Below, piece by piece: positions 22,812-33,347 of a stretch of 64,000 nt of DNA. The stretch is from Seiridium cupressi (Eukaryota > Ascomycota > Sordariomycetes > Amphisphaeriales > Sporocadaceae). The notes under the pieces are model-generated. The model saw only the letters and a program-made list of their open reading frames with translations. It was not told where the DNA came from and searched no databases. The stretch covers positions 62,001 through 126,000 of the forward strand of contig JARVKI010000011.1 of the NCBI GenBank assembly GCA_036674765.1. The letters are read 5' to 3'. The number at the start of each line of letters is the position of its first letter. Within the stretch, counting starts at the first letter, position 1. The translations under genes were made by a program, and so were the position numbers.

Positions 22812-23372
22812 GGCTTTCCCCCTTTTCTTCTTCTTCTTCTTCTTTTTTAGGGTGTGCAAAAGAAAGGCACCTATAGACTTATAGACAACGGAGATGCTTC
22901 GAAGATTCACTAGACAGCGACCAATTCCAAATTCCCTTATGTATTAAATAGTCTCGTACTGAACTTATCCTTCGGTGCATACGCATAAAGGGCTAGAATT
23001 GTGAAAACTTGTTGATATCTTGAGTCCTGATTTTGGCTCACGACTTGATTAGTACGCCCTTCTCACAAGTGTTGTCATATATCATAGTTCTGAGGATTGT
23101 TTATTTGCAATATAGCAATAGAATTATTATGCTCCATCCCAAACTATTCGGATACAAAATGAGAGCGCATTGAATCCTTTCTTTGTCTCTGAAGCGACGT
23201 CTGCATGTTTCTTTATTCGGCAAACAAGGTGAGACTGGATAAATACTCTGGTTGACCTATAAATCACCTAGTGCGGCCTTTTTTGACCATGCAACCCAAG
23301 ACCCCAGGTATCATTCTCAAAGCAAAATTTTCCTTTTAGATCCAATCCATCAGACAAAGCAAAGTAGACATC
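22812..23372. other. Intergenic region with TTC microsatellite
   Basis: About 560 bp. Starts with a pyrimidine tract including about six TTC repeats (roughly 22826-22846) in the transporter 3' UTR; the rest is AT-rich. The last 100 bp would be the leader of the small gene at 23373. No other gene seen. Confidence 0.5.
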
Positions 23373-23589
23373 ATGTCGTTCACCATTCTATCTAGAGCGC
23401 GCCAAAGCCGAAAACACCTCAAGAAGGCCTTCCAGCGGGCGCGAAAAATCGAGGTTACCGTCGCCGACTCTGCGGCCTTACAGGAGCTGTACGCTCAGGT
23501 AAGTGCGTCGCGGCGGCGGGCTCGTGAGCACCTTCAAGTAGACATGGGAGCAGAAGGCCATGGTGCAACCGTGGGCGATCAGAAGTTGA
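23373..23589 (+). CDS. Very small hypothetical protein, probably spliced
   Basis: An ATG at 23373 opens MSFTILSRARQSRKHLKKAF, a basic amphipathic N-terminus. At codon 42 the sequence CAG|GTAAGT is a perfect donor, and a GTAG acceptor 43 bp later lets the frame continue TWEQKAMVQPWAIRS to a stop at 23589, giving 57 aa (exons 23373-23498 and 23542-23589). Without splicing the frame reads on to 23609 and gives 78 aa. The purine-rich leader and good donor favour a real gene, but 43 bp is short for an intron. No family is recognised. The basic start could be a mitochondrial presequence or a DNA-binding helix; this cannot be decided. Confidence 0.4.
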
Positions 23590-24050
23590 CCATTTGCTAT
23601 CAGGACTGAACCTGAACCTTTGCTCGTGGCGCGATCGTTTTCCCTCTCCGGTGTGAGTTGCCCAGATTGTTGACACGATCCAAACACTGTATGTTGTTCC
23701 TGGTCTTGTGTTTCCTTGATCGTTTAGATGCTTGTTTGACACAAGCTGCGATGTAGAACCCCCTTGAATTCAACACTATTCATCTTCTAATTACGTTCTC
23801 GCTAAGTGAAACTCTTGTACCACCCACTATTTGTTTCATATGTTTGTTCTCGCATGGTATAGTATTTTGACGGAACTGCCACTGTAGTTTGGACTTAAAT
23901 TTGCCGCAGCCATGGAGTGAAGGCCGACGAGCCTGGTTGAACTACATACTTTACCTGTAATGCAGTATAGTTATCCTGTATTATTATGGAGTTTTTATTT
24001 TGGATTCTCATGCCGTCTTCCCATGACTTTCGGAGCACTATTATGATCCT
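23590..24050. other. Convergent intergenic region
   Basis: About 460 bp between the small forward gene and the 3' end of the reverse receptor gene. AT-rich; no gene or repeat seen. Confidence 0.5.
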
Positions 24051-25573
24051 TTACACCCTCGGCCCCCCTTCTGAAACCACGATCTGCGTGGTCTTCACCA
24101 CTGCACCTTTGGGCGGCAGTATGCCATTCTCACTACTATCATCACCACGGCTCACGCCCGTGACGCTCGCACTTGTCACCCGTGCCTTATACGTGCCGTC
24201 CTCCAGGTGGTTGATCCTCCGCAGACTCTCGAGCCCAACGGCATCCTCCTGACGATGGTACCCACTCCGGTTGTTACTCTTCGGGCCGTACTTGTTGGCG
24301 TATCGCGACGAGCCGTACATGTAACCGGTGGCGCGGAGCCGCCGGCTTGTGTTCTCGAGCATTGAGGCGAACAGGGGTCTGAGGGCCGGGAGACAGGCTG
24401 CGATTATTGCTGTGTGAAGCTCGGCGCTGGTTGGCTTGTCAATCGCAATAATGCCAGCATTTGACAGGTTTGACTTACTAGTTCTAGATGAAGAAGGCAT
24501 ATGCCCACGTGTAATCGAAATCCTGGAAGAGGTGCGAACCAACGTAGACTCTCACAATCGAAGCTACACAAGCGCTGAAAACGGTGTTAACACAGAACTT
24601 TACTGAATAGAATCACTGCCTAACGTACAAAGACCCGAGGCTTAGGATGAAGAGCAGGGACGCCTTCGTTCGTTTGTTGACCTGAAGTCCGACGATCACC
24701 GGGACGGGCAGAAGTAAAAACACTGCATCTGTGATGATATTCATGACTGCAAATGGTCAGCGATAGCATTTGCGATTCAGTTCGGCTGGCGTTACCTCCA
24801 TTGAAAGTCGATATTGCTAGGAATGTGTCTGCCGAGAAGCACGATGCGTCGGATGGTCGGGGGAACATATAGGCCGCCATCGGCGGCTTGCATTGTAGTG
24901 TTAGAGTCAAATCGCAGGAGATTGTGAAGAGTGCTAGGAAGACTTCCAAAGCCGGTCAGTCTCGAATTCCCCCATCATAGATAAAAAGGTTTTCGTGAAG
25001 ACGACAATAACATACCGATCATGAAGATGATGAATCGTTTATACCATAGTCCTTGGACAAATCGTAGGAGAAAGAATCCAAGTGAAATTTTGACCAGACT
25101 GATCCCCGAAACAAGCAGTGGGCCGTGGGTATACTGCCAGTATGACAACTGCGAGAATTCGTCGAGCGTGATATCAGAGAAATGGCGACCAGCGCCATAC
25201 TTTGTCTCGGCTACTAAACACATCATCGAGCCCACGGCAGCAAGCTGTAAGTAGGTCTAAGTTAGCAGACGAGATACTGACAGAAACGGGGAAAAAAATA
25301 ATATTTGACGCCTCAACATACGAATGCGAGTACGATAACTCCATCATCCAAACCAAACATCTTAATCATCACTCCTCGGACGTAGATGCGGAGGAAGACG
25401 CATATCGTAGAGAGGCCCATCATGGTCCCGACGACACCAAGTATCGTCGGGACGTTCGACGGCTTGTCGCCGCCTGCTGTACTGCCGCTATCTTGTCTCG
25501 GCCATATCGTCTGAACCTGGACGACAGTCATAGTTGATAGGCATGAGCGCAATGGGGCGCCTCTGCTAGTCAT
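24051..25573 (-). pseudogene. Rhodopsin-domain (PTH11/SAT4-type) receptor, probably disrupted
   Basis: Six exons can be followed on the reverse strand: 25322-25573, 25016-25244, 24796-24942, 24629-24746, 24479-24574 and 24051-24426; a second possible start is the ATG at 25531. All joins preserve frame, and the second intron has a clear CTGAC branch site. The product has seven hydrophobic helices with family landmarks: LRIYVRG then MFGLDDGVIVLA, a LTLQCKPP segment, ITDAVFLLLPVPVI, and the last-helix end AAIIAACLPALRPL-like (here TAIIAACLPALRPLF). In exon 5, after DYTWAYAFFI, the frame meets TAG at 24484-24486, where this family usually has Trp. A weak GTGGGC donor in the preceding codons could bypass it but would shorten helix 7. 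Function in the family: plasma-membrane signal perception. A sequencing error is possible. Confidence 0.7.
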
Positions 25574-28500
25574 TCACGAATTAATCAGAGTTGACAACGA
25601 TCAAGATCGTCATGTTGGGGCCATCTTGGTTACATGTAAGGATTCAGTCGGCTATATAGGCACGCCTATTTAGAAGCGGGCATTTTATGCAACCACAATA
25701 TCTGATACACGGCTGCAGGTGCATTACCCGGTATCCACTGCTTCTAGACGGAGGCAATACGGAAGCCGAGGATGAGAAGCGAGACTTATACCGCGTGTGC
25801 ATGCAAGGGAACCTGCATCGCACCGCACCCCAGCGGCCGCTGAGAACACCATGTTGTGGTGGCTTGCAGAAGCAATAAAAAACATGACTGGGTCGGGGTT
25901 TGGCAAAACTGAAGGCATATACCCAAAACATCCGACCTCGCGAGGACATTGTAGTATCGGTTATTCGGGATTTCTGCAAGACGTTCTTGTCCCTAGAACT
26001 AGCGCTTCAAGCTATCTCTCCCTGTTGGTCCCTTGGCTTGGCCATTCAAACCGCATGGGCTCGGACATGCCTGGGTCATATTGATCCAGAAACAAAACTT
26101 GCATACACTCTCGCATACTGGTATGAGGGAGGAGACGATGAGTCGTCATGTGGCAGCACCAAATATGCCGCAATAGGTCATCATGCTCCAATCTACTGAT
26201 CGACACCAGGGATACTGGATGTCGCCACACCTCCCCGAACATAAGAGAGGTACGGCTTGAGTTGATGAAATAGGGTCCTTTGGTGCCTTCGAATCTCGGT
26301 TGCCGGCAACATACGAGCTGATGCAAGGATAACTAGGAATCGCCGAGCTTACTGAGTCGAAAGTGCTCGCTGGACACAGCGAAACCTTGCTTGTGTCTAT
26401 CGCGGGCCAGGTTATATATTCGAAGCAGTGACGAACGGGCAATGGTAGAGGGTGGCTGTCACAAACGAGAAAAGCTTGTGCCTTCACGCTGTCGGGCTCC
26501 CTTGGGTGGATGATGCCCTCGAGTCCAATATTGCAATTATTAAATCTGGTCTGGAACGAATGCAAGCAAAGGCATAATTGCCAATGGCTTCAGCGGTGCC
26601 ACACACCACCGGCAATTCTCGAGGAGGCCGCCACGTATGCGCTTGCATTATGGTCTGAAGCCACAAGGAAGCGGTGACGGTTAGGCTGGGAGGGCACGTC
26701 CAATCCTTTTGCGCTCTGGCGGTCCTGGATCGGAGAGAATAGCCACAACTTGGCCTTGATTCGCGTTGTGGTACCGATCCTGGGACGGGAAGGGGGACCT
26801 CCCCCCCCGGAGAGTTAATGTAGCAGCGAAGCAGCCAAGCACCGTGATTGGGGAGGCGTTTGTTCGACAGCCGTTGAAGCAGATTAGCCTGAGTTGCGGG
26901 GACGGAAGTCAATCAGACAGACTGGAATAAAGCCATCAGTGCACAGGATCTGTGTCTTTTTCTCGAACATGTAGAAGGGATCTATTGATCGGAGCCGACC
27001 CCTTACGAGTGTCGGGCCGAGGCCGCAATACTTTAAAGTAGGTAGTCGTCAAGACAAGAGTTGACCACGGTCAGCTGAGTGGAACGATTCCTATTGGTCT
27101 ATGACTCTGCCTTCCGGGGGCGCGTAAGATCTTCGTTTTCAGAAGTAAGGCACAGCATGCCTGCTGTCCATAACCCGGGCCGCGCAACGCAGACCACACA
27201 TGGTTGTTAGGACGTGCCGGAACTCCAACAGCCAAGGACTGGTTATAGCGCATTTTGTCTGCAACTGGCCGCCTGCAAGAGTTTTATAGGATACACTGTA
27301 TGCCTTGTGGGGTAGCAGCCTGTGCCGCCCGAGGTGGTAGCTGCATATCATTGGGTCAATATAGTAGTCCCCTGTGCAAGCAGCAAGCGGGGGGGGGGCC
27401 CTTCTAGCACTAAAACTCTGGAACAGGGGGCAACAAAACCAAGCTTGAATGTTAGGCATATGCCATGTCCACGACCACACCATGGCATCTATGAGACACT
27501 CCGACCGTGCCGTGTCCACCATCTTCTTTATAACTCGCCCGCTGCCCCACTTCCCCAGATTTGCCTGATTTCGAGGCTATAGTAGGTGCCACGATCGATG
27601 AGCGAGATGCAATACGCCGAGAAGCGCGGGTGTATCAAGACTCAATCACTTCGGTCACAAGTGCAACCCAATGAGTACGGTCAAACACTCAAGCTGCCTT
27701 GTGCGTACGCAAACTTGAGGTGGCCCCTGTTAGTAACCGGCCACTCGGCTCGCTGCTGGCGAGGGTTACATTGCAGGGCTAGGTCCGCTGCGGACAAGGG
27801 TTCAACCTGGATCGGCGTTGAGAGATTCTACTTCCTGGAAGCAGTTCGCAATGAGCCGTTAGTCCGATAGAACCTTGTTTTGACTTACTCATGAGAAATG
27901 ACCAGGGAACCAAGTCTATCTGCACACTTTGATCACCACGTCCTCGCGACCTGATCCTTATGGTCGACTCATTCACCGGTGGTGTGGCTCAAACTGATTC
28001 CGTCACACCAACTACATCGGATGCATGAGGGGCCCCTTGTACTCAACCGAAAGGCTGCTCCCTAAACGCGCCTCACCGCCGAATGTCATGGCCTGAGGAC
28101 CAGGCTCGCCCCATCTCGAAATTCCTATGCCGCAGTTGTGCTTCTATTCGAGATGATCTGATCTCGGATATCAGGTAGGGCTACGACGAATTTTCAGCAG
28201 AAGGAAATAGCAACGTACCGTAGGTAACTCCGAAGCCTTCGACTGACCGATCCATTTCTGCCCGTTTGATTAGAATTGCAAACGTCATGCTGTGCGACGA
28301 GCACGAGGTATACCCTTACAAATGATCGTACTTGGCTCCTTGTCTAGGTACTATACGAGTGGGCCTGACGTCCACTCTTCTAAGCACCAGTGGTATTACT
28401 CCAATAACCCCTTGAGTGAGGATCTGCTTCTGGAAGGCTGTCCTGAATAGTTCAGCTGCCAGCGCATGGTTCGACACCCTGCAGCTCAATGGTACTTCTA

Positions 28501-28738
28501 CTCCAGGCCCAGTCCAATAGTTAGACATCGGATTACGAGGCAGGCGACACGGCTCGCTGGGGGTGTTATGCGGCACGTCTAGCTATGCCTTGGTTCGCTC
28601 TCATATATCTGACCCGGACACCGTGGTTGGATGTTTCTGCCCCTCTATGCACCCGACTTGATCCCGTTGTCAAATCGTCCCTCTTTTTCACTCTATCTGG
28701 TTCTCTCGAGTCATCTGGACGTGTGCCGCTCCGTCAAG
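25574..28738. other. Gene-poor, possibly decayed stretch upstream of the tyrosinase
   Basis: Over 3 kb with many short frames on both strands but no recognisable domain. One part may be a gene remnant: on the reverse strand, 28316-28578 encodes a coherent segment including CRVSNHALAAELFRTAF. It ends at a GTAAGG, after which 28219-28284 (MTFAILIKRAEMDRSV...) and 28125-28180 (PDIRDQIISNRSTTAA, then stop) could follow through very short introns (30 and 38 bp). No upstream part can fit before the tyrosinase promoter, so it would be truncated. C and G homopolymers of about 10 nt lie near 26800 and 27390. Confidence 0.4.
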
Positions 28739-30130
28739 ATGTGGTTGCTCTTCTGTACGCTTCCTTTGGTTCTGACATCAGTGGCTTTTGCCTATGTTCC
28801 TGAGTCGACCCTCAAGACAGACATCCTTGCCATTGCAAGTCTTGCTAAACTTGCCGAGTCTATTGCTAATGGTAGCCTGGCGAACCACCTCGCTGAACGA
28901 GGCGTATCTCAAGATTGCGATATCTTGAAGGTCGGCATCAGGCGCGAATAGTGTGTAGCGCATTAATTGTGTGATTTGCCTTGTACTAATCCACCACCAG
29001 CTCCACCTTGTCCGACAAAGAAAAGCTAGCCTATACAAGTGCCGTCAAGTGTCTCATGTCCAAGCCTGCGCAGACACCATCAGATCAAATTCCCGGAGCC
29101 AAGTCCCGATACGATGACTTCGTCGGGACCCATATCAACCAGACCCTCTCTATCCACGCAACCGGCAGTTTCTTGTCATGGCATCGATACTTTTCGTGGG
29201 CCTTCGAGCAAGCCCTCCGCAATGAATGTGGTTACGCAGGCTACCTGCCATATTGGAACTGGGGAAAGTCCGCCCAAGACCCCATTAATTCGCCGTACTT
29301 TGATGGTAGCGAATACTCTCAAGGAGGCAATGGAGTATACGCTGCGCACAACTGTACAGATGCATTGTCTAATGGTCTCAACTGTATTCCCCCCGGCCAA
29401 GGAGGCGGTTGTGTCGAGACGTAAGTAACTTTCAGTGTTGCTTCGTGCCTTTCGTAGCCGGTTCTACGAGCAAACACTTCCTGATCTGATGTTTGTACTC
29501 CAAAAACATGAGCTTCAACTCCCGATAAAATCGCCAAGCATGCTCGAAGAAAGAATTGCTAATCACAAGTGTCGTAGTGGACCCTACGTGGGCTACAACA
29601 TGAACATCTCTGCTACTTTTCCATCACTAGAAGCAGACGGTGTCGTTGCTGGCCCGTGGCTTGGATACCAGCCCCGCTGCCTACGTCGTGATGTTTCGCC
29701 GTGGTTGTCGAGCCAGTGGTCTACAGACGATGAGTCGTACGACATTCTGACCAATCCCTTGTATCAAACCGGCATCGGCGCGTTCCAGGACCATCTTCAG
29801 GGTGACTTCGCTATAGGCTATTACGGTCTACACTCTAGTGGGCACTATACGATCGGCGGAGACCCTGGTGGTGACTTCTTCAACTCTCCTAACGACCCTA
29901 TGTTCTGGCTGCATCACTCACAGATCGACCGGACGTGGTGGATCTGGCAGAACCAGAACCCTGCCGACCGCGCCTTCGATATTGCTGGGACGAACACAGT
30001 CTTCGATACACCACCGAGTGCCAATACAACTATCGAGGATACTATCAACTTGGGTATTGTTCGAAAGGCTCTAGCTATCAAGCACCATGTGAGCACGGTC
30101 GCTGGGCCCTATTGTTATATCTATGTATGA
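28739..30130 (+). CDS. Short secreted tyrosinase / catechol oxidase-like type 3 copper protein
   Basis: Three exons, 28739-28950, 29001-29420 and 29578-30130, giving 394 aa. A signal peptide is clear: MWLLFCTLPLVLTSVAFA. The CuA site is THINQTLSIHATGSFLSWHR (His 115, 123, 132), and the CuB site is GLHSSGHYTIGG (His 296 and 300) with FNSPNDPMFWLHHSQIDR (His 323/324). All six copper ligands are present. Intron 1 joins codon 71 as TA|C (RREY). Intron 2 is long for this window (157 bp) with a GCTAAT branch site. The protein stops soon after the copper domain (GPYCYIYV), so it lacks the C-terminal shielding domain of large fungal tyrosinases and resembles short secreted forms such as Aspergillus oryzae catechol oxidase (from memory). 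Likely role: oxidation of phenols outside the cell; the substrate is unknown. Confidence 0.9.
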
Positions 30131-31199
30131 ACGTCATGAATCGAAGTGGGATGGCTCTAGTTGAATACAAGCCACGGGAAGGTCTGCTCAAAACGATAAA
30201 TGATAGACTAATAGATCAACATTGCCTGTTTTCTCTCATGCATGAAAACAGCGGCCATCATCAAGGAAAGGCTTCTAATCCAGCTCCCTGTGACAATTGA
30301 GAACTCACTGGGCCTAGACTCATTCCACCCACTTAGGACTTCATAAATCTCTTGACTCTTCTGGATACTGAGGTTTCCAGAAAACCGGGGAAAATGTTAG
30401 CAATGATTGTGACTTTTCATTACAAATGTCGAATTGCGCAACCGCTTTGATCGAACATCAACACCAAACTAGGATTCATGGTCCAATACGAGCGATATAG
30501 CTCTCACCCCAAGGTTCGAATACATGGACTGATCGCTTCATGGTGACTGGCGAAACAAGCAACTACCAGGCAACAATTTACTAGTGTTGCCAAATTCCGA
30601 CGTCCTGAGGTGTGGACCAAGTTCGAATGCGAGAGTCCATGACGATACTCGCACCTGAAGCGGATAGACTATGCGCCGCATGAAACTTTAAGCGCCTGTG
30701 GGGAAGGTTTCTGTTTCCCACACTGACTGCCGAATGCGAAGTGTTTGCTTCTGTCTCAAGCACAGCCTCAGAGCCGGGTGCTCTGAACTAGCCCAACTCA
30801 GCCCTACGGGGTGCTCATTTGCTTGGTAGGGCTAGACTGGTGAGGCCACTACTTCTATAGACCGAAGCCACACGTCACGCCAAGAGTTATAATTCCTCCG
30901 CGTTTTCAATGTTTGAGGCTTGTGTTGTCAGACAACATGTGCAGATGCGAGCCTGAGCTATAGTTTCTCGCATTTACATTGGTAATGCTGCGCCTTGCAT
31001 CACAAATCAGAACATCAGCGATCGCGCGATCAAGGACATCGAGATGGAAAGAGAAAAATATATATGTGCCCATTTCTGGCGATATGGATTTGTTGTATTT
31101 GGCATCATCAGAGAATTGCAAGTGATTTGTCCATACGCAAGAACATTATATTGAGTCTCTTCGCCTTAAACCACCCAGCGTTCGCATCAGTCCTTCACA
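30131..31199. other. Intergenic region
   Basis: About 1.07 kb between the tyrosinase stop and the DUF2306-type gene, both transcribed forward. Short frames only; no domain, repeat or RNA gene recognised. The 3' part is the probable promoter of the downstream gene. Confidence 0.5.
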
Positions 31200-32392
31200 A
31201 TGGTCCAGTCATCGAGACCCCCCGCCAATGCTTTCGTGGCACGAGCCCGAAAAGTATACAACCCTATCGGCTTCTCCAAAGGCTACAACTTCGTCCTCTG
31301 GTTCATCTTTCTCGGCGCACTGTTCGGCTTCACACTTGCCCGTCTAGAATACCTTAACATATGGGGCGTCTTTTGCGGTAATGGATCTGGCGGAGCTCTG
31401 CCAGGAGAGTGTTTCTACTACACCAAGCCCGGACGCTACCAGATCGGCATCATTCTACACCTGGGATGTATCCTGCCTGCTGCGCTCCTAGCATGTCTCC
31501 AGTTCATCCCTGTAGTGAGACACAAGGCCACCATTGTCCACCGAGTCAATGGTTGGCTTGTCGTCCTACTGAGTTTGATCGGAACCTCCGGGGCCTTCAT
31601 GATCGTGAGACGTAGTTTCGGAGGCGGCCTCGATATCCAGACTGGCATCGGACTAATCGGCGTCATGTTCGTCGTCTCCCTGGTATTGGCCGTGGTCAAC
31701 ATCAAACGCCTGCAGATTGAGCAGCATCGAGCTTGGATGCTTCGGGCCTGGTTCTACGTAAGTCCAAGCGATTCAACCAGCTCTGAAGCTCTGTCGTATT
31801 TACTTACACCTCTGATGCAACAGGCTGGATCCATCATCACACTGCGCATCATTATGATCATCGCCGTTATCATCCTCTCGAACATCGGTGGTTACGATGT
31901 GGTAGAACCATGCGACAAAATCGAATACACACTCAAGAGCGCCGATGCCACCCTGTCTCTGTACCCCGAGTGCGCGAGCTTCCTCTCTGGAGAGAACCTG
32001 GGCCAGCAGGCCCTAGTCAGCGCAAACTATCATGGTACCAACCCCGTGGAGATCGCTGCTGCTTTCAACATGGTCTTTGGCTCGGCGGCGTGGCTCGCCT
32101 TTGCTCTGCACGCAGTCGGCATCGAAATCTACGTGAGTCTCAATGCGCGGGTCTTGATTGATGTGTTAATGCTGACATGCACCCATAGCTTCACCTCACC
32201 CCTGCAGAGGCTGAGCGTCTCCGGAATGTGTCCTATCAGCGCCAGATGGAAGCCGGTATGAGGCACCCTGGCCGCAGTGGCCTTACGGCCGATCGTTTGG
32301 GCGATGCAGAAAAGTGGCAACCTGTCGAGGCCAAGACTGAGAACAAGGTCGCCGCTGGAAGTGATTCGCAACTCTCGACGTCCTCACCTTGA
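31200..32392 (+). CDS. DUF2306-type multi-pass membrane protein
   Basis: Three exons, 31200-31757, 31824-32132 and 32189-32392, giving 356 aa. All introns are phase 0 with GTAAGT or GTGAGT donors and CAG/TAG acceptors. After a short N-terminus with KVYNPIGFSKGYNF there are about seven hydrophobic helices. Conserved features are the HRVNGW segment, a His/Arg cluster (EQHRAWMLRAW) just before intron 1, and LRIIMI after it. The last exon is a hydrophilic cytoplasmic tail. This matches from memory the fungal membrane proteins annotated DUF2306, whose function is unknown; the paired His might bind haem or metal, which is speculation. It converges with AIM41. Confidence 0.82.
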
Positions 32393-32747
32393 GTGCAACC
32401 AGTCCTATTTAGCATTTTTATAAGCACGGAGATGATGCATTTTAGAGCGGGAGCTGGGTATCATGAGCAAGGCGTTATACATACACTATCATGTTAGATC
32501 TTATCGAGGGGTCGATTTAGAAAGATTATAATAGCAGGATCCCCGATTTAAAAGAACAAGGAAAACTAGACAAACGATCGAGACGAGGGTGCTTTGCGAG
32601 ATGGCTTCCTCTTTCTATATCAGATGGTAGATTTTCTTCCATTCGTCGATCCTTTCGACGCCTATGCAAATGCAAGATGTATGTTATACATAATCTTCTA
32701 CATTGATAATACACGTGTACAAAGCTCAAATGGGAGCTTTAGTCAGA
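32393..32747. other. Convergent terminator region
   Basis: 355 bp between two genes that point at each other. AT-rich, with no supported gene. It should contain both polyadenylation sites. Confidence 0.5.
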
Positions 32748-33347
32748 CTATTGTCCAACGACCTCCTTCACAATCTTGGCGAGCTCCGATTTCTCAACAG
32801 TTTTGCCGTCCAAGGGGCCGCTGGGGGCGAGTAGTTGCTTCATCACGTCTCCAAACTTGGCTTTGCCCTGAGCTCCTTCGCTGGTAAGCGCTGTCACGAC
32901 GCCGGCAACGACTGTCCTCAACTGGTCCTCATCGACCACCTGCACCCCACTGCCTGATACGTATTCATTCAATATGTTGATCTGTGCCTGCTCCTTCTCG
33001 ACCAGGTCATCACGACCGGCGCCCTTGAACTCGGCGGACGCGTCCTGTGAAGCCCTGGCAGTCTTGCGCAACAAAGCCACCAGCTGGGCGTCGGTGGAAA
33101 TTGGGTTGGTCGTCTTGGAGGCGTTTAGGGTCGCCGACAGGATGGAGCGGAGCACAGTCAGCCTGGCGGCATCCTTGGCGCGCATCGCTGTCTTGAGGTC
33201 GGCCTTGAGCTTCTGGAGCATGGGCGGCGGCGGCGGCGGCGGCGGCTCGGAGGAGTAGAAGCGAACCATGCCGCGGGTGGTGCTGGGGGCGATCCGGGCC
33301 CGCATGAAGCTCGAGGCGAGCCGCCGAGAGGTCGCCAGAGAAGCCAT
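32748..33347 (-). CDS. AIM41: Mitochondrial Aim41-like protein with GatB/YqeY domain
   Basis: Intronless, 199 aa. The N-terminus MASLATSRRLASSFMRARIA is rich in Arg/Ser with no acids, a typical mitochondrial presequence, followed by RFYSSEP and a run of eight Pro (residues about 35-42) encoded by a GGC-type trinucleotide repeat on the plus strand. The YqeY-like domain fills the rest: LKADLKTAMRAKDAARLTVL at its start, then the DQLRTVV segment and a C-terminal KFGDVMKQL. Yeast Aim41 is a mitochondrial protein whose loss affects mitochondrial inheritance; the bacterial YqeY family resembles the GatB tail domain of tRNA-dependent amidotransferases. The precise activity is unknown. Length fits the family. 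Confidence 0.9.
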   Translation of the reverse strand: MASLATSRRLASSFMRARIAPSTTRGMVRFYSSEPPPPPPPPMLQKLKADLKTAMRAKDAARLTVLRSILSATLNASKTTNPISTDAQLVALLRKTARASQDASAEFKGAGRDDLVEKEQAQINILNEYVSGSGVQVVDEDQLRTVVAGVVTALTSEGAQGKAKFGDVMKQLLAPSGPLDGKTVEKSELAKIVKEVVGQ

